Of a DNA stretch of 26,697 nt, positions 15,974 through 23,576 are shown piece by piece. How positions within the stretch are numbered: position 1 is the first letter of the stretch; each line of letters begins with the position of its first letter. A program made the translations under genes and the position numbers. The notes beneath the pieces were generated by a model. It was not told the origin of the DNA, did not search any database, and saw only the letters and a program-made list of their open reading frames with translations. The stretch is from Ruminococcus sp. UBA5884 (GTDB lineage Bacteria; Bacillota; Clostridia; Oscillospirales; Ruminococcaceae): assembly GCA_002431975.1 (NCBI GenBank), contig DJFA01000054.1, positions 57,184 to 83,880 of the forward strand, given 5' to 3'.

Positions 15974-17931
15974 TATATATCCTTTTCGGAAAGCACGGTT
16001 ATACCAAGTTTTTCAGCCTTTGCAAGCTTGCTTCCCGCATCGCTTCCGCATATCAGGAAATCAGTTTTCTTTGATACTGAATCAGTTACCTTAGCACCGA
16101 GATTTCTTAAATATTCCTTGATTGAATCACGGGTATAGTTTTCAAGCTTGCCCGTTACAACAACTGTTTTGCCATAGAAAATACTTTTTTCAGCATCTTC
16201 TGAAAGAACAGCCTTTTCATTCTGTATATCAAGTATGCTGCAAAGGCTTTCCCAGTCATGAAGATTATTTTCATTTTCAAACCAGCTGATTATATTGCTG
16301 CTGAGAATTTCGCCGAAATCAGGAAGCTGACTGAAATCATAACCGTTTTCAGCGGCTTTTCTTATATCATCAGCAGTATCAAAATTTTCAGCAACAGTCT
16401 TTGAAGCTGCTTTTCCAAGCTGCGGAATATTCATTGCATTAAGAAATCTGTCAAGAGTACAGTGACGGCTTTTTTCAATGCTTGCAGTCATATTTTCAAA
16501 TGATTTCTCGCCGAATCCCTCAAGAATCACTATTTCATCATGTTTATCCTTCAAAGAATATATATCAGCATATCTTTTTATAAGTCCTGAACCGATAAAT
16601 ACAGTAAGCACGGCTTCAGAAATACCCTGAATATTCATAGCCTGCTTGCTTACAAAATGAACAAAACGTTTTATATGCCTTGCTGTACATTCAGTATTAA
16701 GACAGTAAACTGTTTTTACTGATTTATCCTTTGTTTCCGATACGCTGACAGATGTTTCATGACCGCAGCACGGACATTTTTCCGGATAATCAGCAATAAC
16801 TTCATCTGCATAGTCAAGATTTGCCTCAACATGAGGGATTATCATATTTCTTTTTGCAACAAGAATCCTGTTTCCCTCTCTGAGTCTTAATTCCTCTATA
16901 AATGAAAGATTATGCAGTGAAGCTCTTGAAACCTTGCTTCCGTCAATTTCGACCTCATCAAATACCGCTACAGGAACTATAAGACCTGTTCTTGATGTAT
17001 TCCATTCAATTCTTTTAAGAGATGTTTCAAAAAGCTCGTCCTCAAATTTGAATGCAAGACCATCTTTATAATGATGACCTGTTCTGCCGAGAGATTTTGA
17101 AAAATCCACATTATTATATGAAAATACTATTCCGTCTATCGGTATGCCGTTATTTTCAGCCATATCCTTAAAATCCGATATAATCTGCTGAATATTTTCA
17201 TCATTTACATTTTCAGTATGCGGACATACTGAAAAACCAAGCTTTTCAAGTTCTTCAAGACGCTGTGATTTAAGCTCTGAATCCATGCCGTATATAACGC
17301 TGAATGCCATAAATTCAACCTGTTTTTCCGCACAATCCTTTGAATTTAAAGCTCTTACAGCACCTGAAGCCAGATTGCGGCAGTTTCTGTACTGATTTCC
17401 GTTATTGTCCTTTAAAATCTGCTGAAGCTCTTTGAAATTATTTTTATTGATAAACGCTTCACCGGTTACTTTAAGTTCACCCTGATAATTTATCTTCATC
17501 GGAATATTTTTTATAAATACGGCATTATGAGTTATATCCTCACCTTCATTTCCGTCACCTCTTGTAGAAGCCTGAATAAATTCACCGTCTTTATAGTCAA
17601 GTTCAACCGTCAGACCGTCAAGCTTGAGCATCGCCATAACCGGATTCTTTGAAACAAATTTCTTTACATCTTCAATACTTTTTGTTTTTGCAAGTGACAA
17701 AAGCGGTATTTCATGCTTTACCTTTCCGAGAGAATCAACTTCACTGTATCCGACTGTCTGTGTCGGAGAACCCGAAATAAATATTCCTGTTTCATTTTCA
17801 AGTTCTGAAAGTTCATCAAAAAGCCTGTCATAAACTGAATCTTCAACAACAGGCTGGGATTTTATATAGTATGCATATCTGTATTTGTTAAGAAGCTCTG
17901 TAAGCTCCTTCTGTCTTTTTATCTTGTCCAT
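15973..17931 (-). CDS. ligA: NAD-dependent DNA ligase
   Basis: 652 aa. Domain order is that of LigA: Ia NAD-binding region (YAYYIKSQPVVEDSVYDRL, residues 17-36), adenylation domain with lysine nucleophile Lys103 in KLDG and STRGDGNEGEDIT, OB fold, zinc finger (Cys386, Cys389, Cys410, Cys415), helix-hairpin-helix region, and a C-terminal BRCT domain (FYGKTVVVTGKLENYTRDSIKEYL). It seals DNA nicks in replication and repair using NAD. The segment usually close to NPRNAAAGSLRQ reads NCRNLASGAVRA, so it belongs to a divergent branch and could be a second ligase of the genome. The protein ends LSEKDI directly at repeat copy 5, a few residues earlier than most BRCT tails. GAGGT lies before the ATG. 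Confidence 0.93.
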   Translation of the reverse strand: MDKIKRQKELTELLNKYRYAYYIKSQPVVEDSVYDRLFDELSELENETGIFISGSPTQTVGYSEVDSLGKVKHEIPLLSLAKTKSIEDVKKFVSKNPVMAMLKLDGLTVELDYKDGEFIQASTRGDGNEGEDITHNAVFIKNIPMKINYQGELKVTGEAFINKNNFKELQQILKDNNGNQYRNCRNLASGAVRALNSKDCAEKQVEFMAFSVIYGMDSELKSQRLEELEKLGFSVCPHTENVNDENIQQIISDFKDMAENNGIPIDGIVFSYNNVDFSKSLGRTGHHYKDGLAFKFEDELFETSLKRIEWNTSRTGLIVPVAVFDEVEIDGSKVSRASLHNLSFIEELRLREGNRILVAKRNMIIPHVEANLDYADEVIADYPEKCPCCGHETSVSVSETKDKSVKTVYCLNTECTARHIKRFVHFVSKQAMNIQGISEAVLTVFIGSGLIKRYADIYSLKDKHDEIVILEGFGEKSFENMTASIEKSRHCTLDRFLNAMNIPQLGKAASKTVAENFDTADDIRKAAENGYDFSQLPDFGEILSSNIISWFENENNLHDWESLCSILDIQNEKAVLSEDAEKSIFYGKTVVVTGKLENYTRDSIKEYLRNLGAKVTDSVSKKTDFLICGSDAGSKLAKAEKLGITVLSEKDI

Positions 17932-17985
17932 AAATTACCTCTTTCGTAGAAATTATTACACTCCCCTGTGCCGTTTATACATATT

Positions 17986-18014
17986 ATTATATACTTTATA
18001 CACATAAAAATCAA
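17986..18014 (-). promoter_or_regulatory. Promoter of ligA
   Basis: Minus strand TTGATT (18014-18009), 17 bases, TATAAT (17991-17986), 55 bases before the ligA start. Confidence 0.7.
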
Positions 18015-18062
18015 CCTGTGCATATCATATGCAAAAAACAATCCCTGTAAATCACTTAACCA

Positions 18063-18091
18063 TTGACATATCAGATATTTTGCTGTAAAAT
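18063..18091 (+). promoter_or_regulatory. Promoter of the VWA gene
   Basis: TTGACA (18063-18068), 17 bases, TAAAAT (18086-18091). It lies 184 bases before the VWA start and upstream of repeat copy 6, so the element would be transcribed as part of the leader. Confidence 0.65.
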
Positions 18092-18113
18092 AATATATAT
18101 AGTATTGTAAAAC

Positions 18114-18247
18114 AACGCAATTCAATGGATTACTTTTGTAGGGGCGAACTGTGTTCGCCCGTTAAGGTATGCTAAAAATCCGGCTGGCGAACTACCCCTA
18201 CAGAATATAAAGAAATTTTTCTTATTTTTTGTTGTCGAATTTGCGTT
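18114..18247. repeat. Short interspersed hairpin element, copy 6, in the VWA gene leader
   Basis: 134 bp. Left end AACGCAATTCAATGG, right end TGTCGAATTTGCGTT. Left arm 18137-18161 is intact type A. The right arm (about 18181-18202) has lost three bases and no longer makes the local hairpin. It ends 28 bases before the VWA start codon. Confidence 0.82.
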
Positions 18248-18275
18248 AAAGTAAAAAAGAAAGGAAGTATTTTCT

Positions 18276-19076
18276 ATGGCGAACGGTAACCAGTTAAAAA
18301 ATACTAACTATTTTGAGGACGATGACCCGCTGAATACAATGGGTGTGTCAAGAAGAAGCCTTGTGCTTTTTTTCCTTATTGATATATCAGGAAGCATGAA
18401 GGGAACTAAGATAGGTGAGCTTAATACTGCCATGGAGGAGATTATACCCGAAATCAGAAAAATCGGTGAAGCAGACACGGAAGTTAAAATTGCTGTCCTT
18501 ACTTTTTCAACCAATTATGCATGGATGTATCATGAGCCTGTTTCCGTTGAGGACTTTGAATGGAGCAGACTCTCCGCAGAGGGAATTACCAATATGGGTG
18601 CTGCTTTTGAAGAACTTGCTATAAGACTTTCAAGAAACAGCTTTTTAAGTGCCCCGTCACTGTCATTTGCTCCTGTAATATTCCTTATGACCGACGGCTA
18701 TCCGACTGATGACTATAAAGCCGGACTTAAAAAATTACAGGCAAACAACTGGTACAGATTCGGTCTTAAAGCGGCTCTGGGAATAGGCCGTGAAGCAAAT
18801 GATGATATGCTTGCTGAATTTACAACCACACCTGATACCGTAGTTCATGCGTATTCAGGCGAACAGCTCGCACAGCTTATCAAAACAATTGCTGTAACGT
18901 CTTCACAGATTGGAAGCAAGAGCATGACTCTTTCAGATGACAGCAAGCATGAAATCACTGATTCTGATACTCTGGGAAGAAAACAGAATCAGCTTGGTCA
19001 GCAGATTCAGGATATTATAGGCACTGCCGGAAATGATTTTTCAAGTGACAGCGATAATTTCGATATAGGCTGGTAA
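18276..19076 (+). CDS. von Willebrand factor A domain protein, TerY-like
   Basis: 266 aa, no signal peptide or membrane segment, so cytosolic. A single VWA domain spans about residues 27-210. The MIDAS metal site is complete: DISGSM (Asp36, Ser38, Ser40), Thr105 in EGITNMG and Asp140 in LMTDGYPTDD. The wording of these motifs and the DTEVKIAVLTFSTN segment resemble the VWA proteins grouped with tellurium-resistance TerY. The tail (about 215-266) is polar, rich in Ser, Asp and Gln, and ends with an acidic SDSDNFDIGW. TerY relatives are usually encoded beside a PP2C phosphatase and a protein kinase; neither is here. A metal-dependent protein-binding scaffold role is inferred. AAGGAAG precedes the ATG; a terminator follows. 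Confidence 0.85.
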   Translation: MANGNQLKNTNYFEDDDPLNTMGVSRRSLVLFFLIDISGSMKGTKIGELNTAMEEIIPEIRKIGEADTEVKIAVLTFSTNYAWMYHEPVSVEDFEWSRLSAEGITNMGAAFEELAIRLSRNSFLSAPSLSFAPVIFLMTDGYPTDDYKAGLKKLQANNWYRFGLKAALGIGREANDDMLAEFTTTPDTVVHAYSGEQLAQLIKTIAVTSSQIGSKSMTLSDDSKHEITDSDTLGRKQNQLGQQIQDIIGTAGNDFSSDSDNFDIGW

Positions 19077-19091
19077 AACATACTTATAATG

Positions 19092-19123
19092 CGGATACAC
19101 ATTAAAAGTGTGTCCGTTATTTT
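19092..19123 (+). terminator. Terminator after the VWA gene
   Basis: CGGATACAC (19092-19100) pairs with GTGTGTCCG (19108-19116), nine pairs with one T-G, followed by TTATTTT. Confidence 0.75.
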
Positions 19124-19228
19124 CAGTATTTTATTTTTTAAATATAAAAAATATATCTTTAAATGTTTAAAAAATCATATTAATTATGGCTTTTTTAATC
19201 CAATTTCGTGCAAGTTATCCAAAAATAC

Positions 19229-19248
19229 AGCATTTTATGCATAAATGC
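19229..19248 (+). promoter_or_regulatory. Palindrome upstream of the abrB promoter
   Basis: TTATGCATAA (19235-19244) is a perfect 10-bp palindrome within a longer imperfect inverted repeat, GCATT...AATGC. It sits about 25 bases before the -35 box, a position where a regulator could bind. Which regulator is unknown. Confidence 0.4.
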
Positions 19249-19269
19249 ACCAAAAAAGCAAAAAAAGCA

Positions 19270-19298
19270 TTGACAAAAATTTGCATACATGATATACT
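19270..19298 (+). promoter_or_regulatory. Promoter of abrB
   Basis: TTGACA (19270-19275), 17 bases, TATACT (19293-19298). An inverted repeat TTTGCAT (19280-19286) and ATGCAAA (19311-19317) brackets the -10 element and start region, which could serve as an operator, possibly for autoregulation (inference). Confidence 0.75.
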
Positions 19299-19304
19299 GA
19301 TGAC

Positions 19305-19481
19305 TGTAAGATGCAAACGATAATTTACAACCGTTAATATGGATTGAATAAGTTCATTTCATGGCGGAATGAACAGGGATTGTATTAAACTGAATGCTGT
19401 TTGCCAAACCTCAGAAAAGACAGTTGCTTCCTGTCTTTCGTATGCAAAACAGCTCATATCATGATTGGAGGATAAAGCCTT
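19305..19481 (+). promoter_or_regulatory. Long structured 5' leader of abrB
   Basis: About 177 bases separate the predicted start of transcription from the abrB ATG. Visible pairings are GTTCATT/AATGAAC (19352-19358 with 19368-19374), AAAGACAG/CTGTCTTT (19416-19423 with 19431-19438), and an outer stem GCTGTTTGC/GCAAAACAGC (19396-19404 with 19444-19453) enclosing the second hairpin. The ribosome site GGAGG (19467-19471) begins 13 bases after the outer stem. No named riboswitch was recognised. Confidence 0.5.
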
Positions 19482-19721
19482 ATGAAAACAACAGGTATTG
19501 TAAGAAAAATTGATGAACTCGGAAGAATCGTTCTTCCTATCGAACTCAGAAGAACTCTCGGAATCGGTGAAAGAGACAGCATTGAAATATATGTTGACGG
19601 AGAATCAATCATTCTCAAGAAATACAAGACATCATGCGTTTTCTGCTCAGAAACAGACAACCTCATCGACTTCAAAGGCAAGAGCATATGCCCAAGCTGT
19701 CTTATGCAGCTTAAAAAATAA
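19482..19721 (+). CDS. abrB: AbrB-type transition-state regulator with CxxC tail
   Basis: 79 aa. Residues 1-47 are the AbrB swapped-hairpin DNA-binding fold: GIVRKIDELGRIVLPIELRR and TLGIGERDSIEIYVDGESIILKKY. The tail carries CVFC and CPSC (Cys52, Cys55, Cys70, Cys73), a short ribbon likely to bind zinc, common in clostridial AbrB homologues and absent from some others. It should act as a dimer or tetramer regulating growth-phase genes in the cytosol. GGAGG precedes the start. The gene is monocistronic, with its own promoter, long leader and terminator. The symbol denotes the family; target genes cannot be read from this window. Confidence 0.92.
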   Translation: MKTTGIVRKIDELGRIVLPIELRRTLGIGERDSIEIYVDGESIILKKYKTSCVFCSETDNLIDFKGKSICPSCLMQLKK

Positions 19722-19814
19722 TTGTACATTCTGATTTGGTTTAGCAGCATCTTATATATACAAAACTGCTCTGCTAAGCATTTGCGTATATTTTTCAGAC
19801 TGAATCAAAGATTT

Positions 19815-19852
19815 GCAGAAACCCGTTTTTATGAGTTTCTGCATTTTCTTTT
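19815..19852 (+). terminator. Terminator after abrB
   Basis: GCAGAAAC (19815-19822) pairs with GTTTCTGC (19835-19842), followed by ATTTTCTTTT. A weaker upstream pairing, TTAGCAG with CTGCTAA (about 19741-19780), may add to it. Confidence 0.8.
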
Positions 19853-19881
19853 ATATTTTTAAAATTTTTTTAAAAAAACGC

Positions 19882-19910
19882 TTGACATTGCATTTACATT
19901 GTGCTATAAT
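19882..19910 (+). promoter_or_regulatory. Promoter of tRNA-Arg
   Basis: Full-consensus TTGACA (19882-19887), 17 bases, TATAAT (19905-19910), 38 bases before the mature tRNA 5' end. Confidence 0.88.
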
Positions 19911-19948
19911 AATTGAGGACTTGAGAAAGACCACTGAAAATTAAATAT

Positions 19949-20022
19949 GTGCCTGTAGCTCAGCTGGATAGAGTGATTGGCTACGAACCAATAGGTCGGG
20001 GGTTCGACTCCCTCCAGGCACA
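19949..20022 (+). tRNA. tRNA-Arg (anticodon ACG)
   Basis: 74 nt cloverleaf. The acceptor stem GTGCCTG (19949-19955) pairs with CAGGCAC (20015-20021) with discriminator A at 20022; CCA is not encoded. D-arm GCTCAGCTGGATAGAGT, anticodon stem ATTGG/CCAAT with loop CTACGAA giving anticodon ACG (19983-19985), and T-loop TTCGACT. ACG, with A34 edited to inosine, reads CGU, CGC and CGA arginine codons. Confidence 0.97.
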
Positions 20023-20028
20023 TTCATC

Positions 20029-20064
20029 AAAGAACAATTTTTTATTTAAATTGTTCTTTTTTTT
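20029..20064 (+). terminator. Terminator after tRNA-Arg
   Basis: AAAGAACAATTT (20029-20040) pairs perfectly over 12 bases with AAATTGTTCTTT (20048-20059) and runs into eight T residues. It separates the tRNA from the DUF1002 gene, for which no promoter of its own is seen. Confidence 0.85.
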
Positions 20065-20093
20065 CACATATAAATAACCAAGGAGATAAATAT

Positions 20094-21185
20094 ATGAAAA
20101 AATCATTGAAAACTATAGTTTCAGCTGCTGTTCTGACTGCTTCAGTATTTTCTTCAATGCTCTCAGTATCTGCCGATTCAGTGCGTACTGTAACAATAGG
20201 TGCTGACCTCTCAGATGCTCAGAAAACAAAAATATTTGAATTTTTCAATACCGATGAAACAAAAGTCAATGTAATTGAAGTCAATAATCAGGACGAAAGA
20301 CAATACCTTGAAGGAGTTGTCGCTGACAGCATTATCGGCACTCATACATACAGCTGTGCTTATATAGAACCTACAAATTCCGGCGGAGTTTTCGTCCAGA
20401 CCGCAAACCTTACATGGGTAACTGCTGAAATGCTCGGAAATGCTCTGCTTACAGCCGGAATTGAAAACTGCAATGTTCTTGCAACTGCTCCTTTTGAAGT
20501 TTCCGGAACAGGTGCTCTGACAGGTGTCATGATGGCTTATGAATCTTCAACAAAAGAAAAACTCGATGAGGACAAAAAACATCTTGCAAGTGAAGAACTT
20601 GTTCTTACTGCTGAACTTTCTGATGAAGAGGACAATACTCAGGAAGATGTGCTTCAGGCTGTCAACGATATCAAACAGGACGTGCTTGACGAAAAAAATC
20701 CCGACGCTGAAAAAATCAGCAGCATAGTTTCAGATGTTACTGATGAATATAATCTCACTCTCACTGACGAACAGATGCAGAAACTCAATGAACTTGCAAA
20801 AAAATTTACAGAGCTTGACTACGATAAAGAAGCCTTTTCAGATTCATTGCAGAATTTCAAGGACAGACTGACAGGTGCTGCCGAAAATCTCCCGACTGAA
20901 GAAGCTAAAAACTGGTTTCAGAAAGTATGGCAGGCAATCGTTGATTTCTTTAAAAATCTTTTCTCGTCAGGAAGCGAAAAAGCCGGAGAACTTTCTGATG
21001 AAGCCAAATCATTCTTTGATGAAATGAATACCGATATAATAGAATTTGACAGCCAGACAGATGAAACTGCTCCGGAACAGGAAGTAACTGATGAACCGGT
21101 TCAGACTGATGAAACAGAAAATATTCCGGCAGAGGAAACTGTTCAGGCTGATGAAACAGATGAAAATATTCAGGAAACAGAATAA
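20094..21185 (+). CDS. Secreted DUF1002 (YpuA-like) protein
   Basis: 363 aa. A signal peptide (MKKSLKTIVSAAVLTASVFS..., cleavage near SVSADS) exports it. Residues about 28-250 match the DUF1002 pattern: VTIGADLSDAQK, the segment on growth to ERQYLEGVV near position 65, IGTHTYSCAYIEPT, and FEVSGTGALTGVMMAYE. A linker helix containing WFQKVWQAIVDFFKNLFSS (about 284-303) is amphipathic. The last 40 residues are an acidic Thr/Glu/Asp tail with repeats of the type TDET/ADET. DUF1002 proteins are widespread in Firmicutes; their function is not known to me. AGGAG precedes the ATG and a strong terminator follows. It lies 71 bases after the tRNA, so expression may depend on read-through of the tRNA terminator. 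Confidence 0.85.
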   Translation: MKKSLKTIVSAAVLTASVFSSMLSVSADSVRTVTIGADLSDAQKTKIFEFFNTDETKVNVIEVNNQDERQYLEGVVADSIIGTHTYSCAYIEPTNSGGVFVQTANLTWVTAEMLGNALLTAGIENCNVLATAPFEVSGTGALTGVMMAYESSTKEKLDEDKKHLASEELVLTAELSDEEDNTQEDVLQAVNDIKQDVLDEKNPDAEKISSIVSDVTDEYNLTLTDEQMQKLNELAKKFTELDYDKEAFSDSLQNFKDRLTGAAENLPTEEAKNWFQKVWQAIVDFFKNLFSSGSEKAGELSDEAKSFFDEMNTDIIEFDSQTDETAPEQEVTDEPVQTDETENIPAEETVQADETDENIQETE

Positions 21186-21194
21186 ATTTTTTTA

Positions 21195-21222
21195 AAAGAC
21201 GGATTTTTCTCCGTCTTTTTTT
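21195..21222 (+). terminator. Terminator after the DUF1002 gene
   Basis: AAAGACGGA (21195-21203) pairs with TCCGTCTTT (21210-21218) and is followed by further T residues. Confidence 0.88.
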
Positions 21223-21254
21223 GTAATTCATTCATCTGAAATTCAGATTAAATG

Positions 21255-21448
21255 ATATGCAAATTCGTTTTGTAGGGGCGACCATTGGTCGCCCGTTGCA
21301 GTTACCAGAATTTCATGCTGATAACCAATGATTTTCCATACAGAAAACAAATATCAGAATTATGGTTTAACCATAATTCCGGCGGGCGACCAATGGTCGC
21401 CCCTACAAATGGGAAATTCCATATTTTCAATTATAAAGAATTAACGTT
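21255..21448. repeat. Short interspersed hairpin element, copy 7 (B/B arms, enlarged centre)
   Basis: Arms 21271-21295 and 21383-21407 are both type B and are reverse complements of each other. The ends are partly decayed (left ATATGCAAATTCG, right GAATTAACGTT). The centre is about 87 bases instead of about 22 and contains a perfect inverted repeat GAATTATGG-TTTAA-CCATAATTC (21357-21379), which may be a later insertion. Lies between the DUF1002 terminator and the acn promoter. Confidence 0.83.
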
Positions 21449-21549
21449 AATTTATATCGCAGCAAATTACCAAATTGCCCACTGAAATTAAAATATAACA
21501 GCAGTTTGACTTAAATTTATTTCAAAAATAAACATAACTTGTGAATTTC

Positions 21550-21578
21550 TTGACAAATCAGCGTTTTTAGGATAAAAT
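21550..21578 (+). promoter_or_regulatory. Promoter of the aconitase gene
   Basis: TTGACA (21550-21555), 17 bases, TAAAAT (21573-21578), 60 bases before the acn ATG. An inverted repeat TTTATTT-CAA-AAATAAA (21516-21532) lies just upstream of the -35 box and might be an operator, though AT-rich DNA makes this weak. Confidence 0.72.
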
Positions 21579-21638
21579 AAATATAAAGATTACTGTCTGA
21601 ATCTGTTTTTATCAGACATTTGAAAGGAATGGTTTAAA

Positions 21639-23576
21639 ATGGGTCTTACCCTTACCGAAAAAATTCTGTCAGCTCACCTCGTTGACGGAGAAATGAAAAA
21701 AGGTACTGAAATAGGTATCAGAATTGACCAGACTCTTACTCAGGACGCTACCGGTACTATGGCTTACCTCGAATTTGAAGCCATGGGAGTTCCAAGAGTA
21801 AAAACTGAACGTTCAGTTGCATATATCGACCATAACACTCTCCAGAACGGATTTGAAAACGCTGATGACCACAGATTCATAGGCAGCGTTGCTAAAAAAC
21901 ATGGCATATACTTCTCACGTCCGGGAAATGGTATCTGCCATCAGGTTCATCTTGAACGCTTCGGAATCCCTGGAAAAACTCTTATCGGCTCTGACAGCCA
22001 TACTCCTACAGGCGGCGGCATAGGCATGATTGCCATAGGTGCAGGCGGTCTTGATGTTGCTGTTGCAATGGGCGGCGGTGCATACTATATCACCTGTCCT
22101 GAAATAGTAAAGGTTGAACTTACAGGAAAACTCTCTCCATGGGTTGCTGCAAAAGACGTTATCCTTGAAGTCCTCAGAAGACTTTCTGTAAAGGGCGGTG
22201 TCGGAAAAGTTATCGAATACTGCGGCGAAGGCGTAAAGACTCTTTCTGTTCCGGAACGTGCAACAATTACAAATATGGGTGCTGAACTCGGTGCTACAAC
22301 ATCAATATTCCCGTCTGACGAAATTACAAGACAGTTCCTCAAGGCTCAGCAGAGAGAAGATGCATGGACTGAACTTTCAGCTGACCCTGATGCTGTTTAT
22401 GACAAGGTTGTTGAAATCAATCTCAGCGAACTTGAACCTCTTGCCGCCTGTCCGCATTCACCTGACAACGTTAAATCCGTTGATGAAATCGGCAAAATGA
22501 AAATTGACCAGGTTTGTATCGGCTCATGTACAAACTCATCACTGCTTGATATGATGAAAGTTGCTCATATCCTTAAAGGAAACAAGGTTCACCCTAATGT
22601 ATCACTTTCAATTGCTCCAGGTTCAAAACAGGTTCTCAATATGATTGCAAGAAACGGTGCTTTAGCTGATATGATTGATGCCGGTGCAAGAATACTTGAA
22701 AGTGCCTGCGGCCCGTGTATCGGTATGGGACAGTCACCTAATTCAGGCGGTATATCTCTCCGCACATTCAACAGAAACTTTGAAGGCCGTTCAGGAACTA
22801 AAGATGGTCAGATTTATCTTGTATCACCTGAAACTGCTGCTATATCAGCTCTTACAGGCGTTCTTACTGACCCTCGTGATATGGGTGATATGCCTCAGTT
22901 CAAGCTTCCTGAAGTATTTGATATCAATGACAATATGATTGAACCTCCTGCAAGTGAAGCTGAAATGGACAGCGTTGAAATCCTCAGAGGGCCGAATATC
23001 AAGCCTTTCCCACAGACATCTCCGCTTGATGAATCAATTGATGCTCCATGTTCACTCAAGGTTGGCGACAATATAACTACTGACCATATCATGCCGGCAG
23101 GAGCAAAAATTCTTCCTCTGCGTTCAAATATCCCTGCAATTTCACAGCACTGCTTCACTGTATGCGATGAAACATTTCCTGCAAGAGCCAAAGAACTCGG
23201 AAAGAGCATTATTGTCGGCGGTTCAAACTATGGTCAGGGTTCATCAAGAGAACACGCTGCACTTGCTCCTCTCTATCTCGGAGTAAAGGCTGTACTCGTT
23301 AAATCATTTGCACGTATCCACAGAGCAAACCTCATAAATGCTGGTATTCTTCCGCTTACTTTTGTAAATGAAGCTGATTATGACAATATCGCTCAGGGTG
23401 ATGAACTCGTTATTGCTGATATCAGAAAATCTGTTTCTGACGGCAAAACTGAAATCACTGTTACAAACAAGACTAAAAACATTGATATTCCTGTACTCTG
23501 CGAACTTACAGGACGCACAAAGGATATTATGCTTGCCGGCGGACTTCTTGACTATACAAGAGAAAATCTTAAATAA
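21639..23576 (+). CDS. acn: Aconitate hydratase
   Basis: 645 aa, the length of the shorter aconitase class common in Clostridia. The [4Fe-4S] ligands are Cys in GSCTNSS and the pair in ESACGPCIGMG. Other conserved blocks are HLVDGE, IDHNTLQ, GSDSHTPTGGGIGM and, in the swivel domain, VGDNITTDHIMPAG and GGSNYGQGSSREHAALAP. It isomerises citrate to isocitrate in the cytosol. It works with the isocitrate dehydrogenase gene at the end of the same cluster to make 2-oxoglutarate for glutamate synthesis, the usual use of a partial TCA pathway in anaerobes. AAGGA precedes the ATG. Its TAA stop shares one base with the next start (TAATG). Confidence 0.96.
   Translation: MGLTLTEKILSAHLVDGEMKKGTEIGIRIDQTLTQDATGTMAYLEFEAMGVPRVKTERSVAYIDHNTLQNGFENADDHRFIGSVAKKHGIYFSRPGNGICHQVHLERFGIPGKTLIGSDSHTPTGGGIGMIAIGAGGLDVAVAMGGGAYYITCPEIVKVELTGKLSPWVAAKDVILEVLRRLSVKGGVGKVIEYCGEGVKTLSVPERATITNMGAELGATTSIFPSDEITRQFLKAQQREDAWTELSADPDAVYDKVVEINLSELEPLAACPHSPDNVKSVDEIGKMKIDQVCIGSCTNSSLLDMMKVAHILKGNKVHPNVSLSIAPGSKQVLNMIARNGALADMIDAGARILESACGPCIGMGQSPNSGGISLRTFNRNFEGRSGTKDGQIYLVSPETAAISALTGVLTDPRDMGDMPQFKLPEVFDINDNMIEPPASEAEMDSVEILRGPNIKPFPQTSPLDESIDAPCSLKVGDNITTDHIMPAGAKILPLRSNIPAISQHCFTVCDETFPARAKELGKSIIVGGSNYGQGSSREHAALAPLYLGVKAVLVKSFARIHRANLINAGILPLTFVNEADYDNIAQGDELVIADIRKSVSDGKTEITVTNKTKNIDIPVLCELTGRTKDIMLAGGLLDYTRENLK

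Noticed and set aside
15809..16138. 109-aa and nested 69-aa plus-strand frames over repeat copy 5 and the ligA 3' end
   Set aside because: Made from repeat sequence and antisense to ligA; no start signals.
21285..21485. 66-aa plus-strand frame over repeat copy 7
   Set aside because: Repeat-derived peptide (GRPMVAPTNGK), the same artefact.
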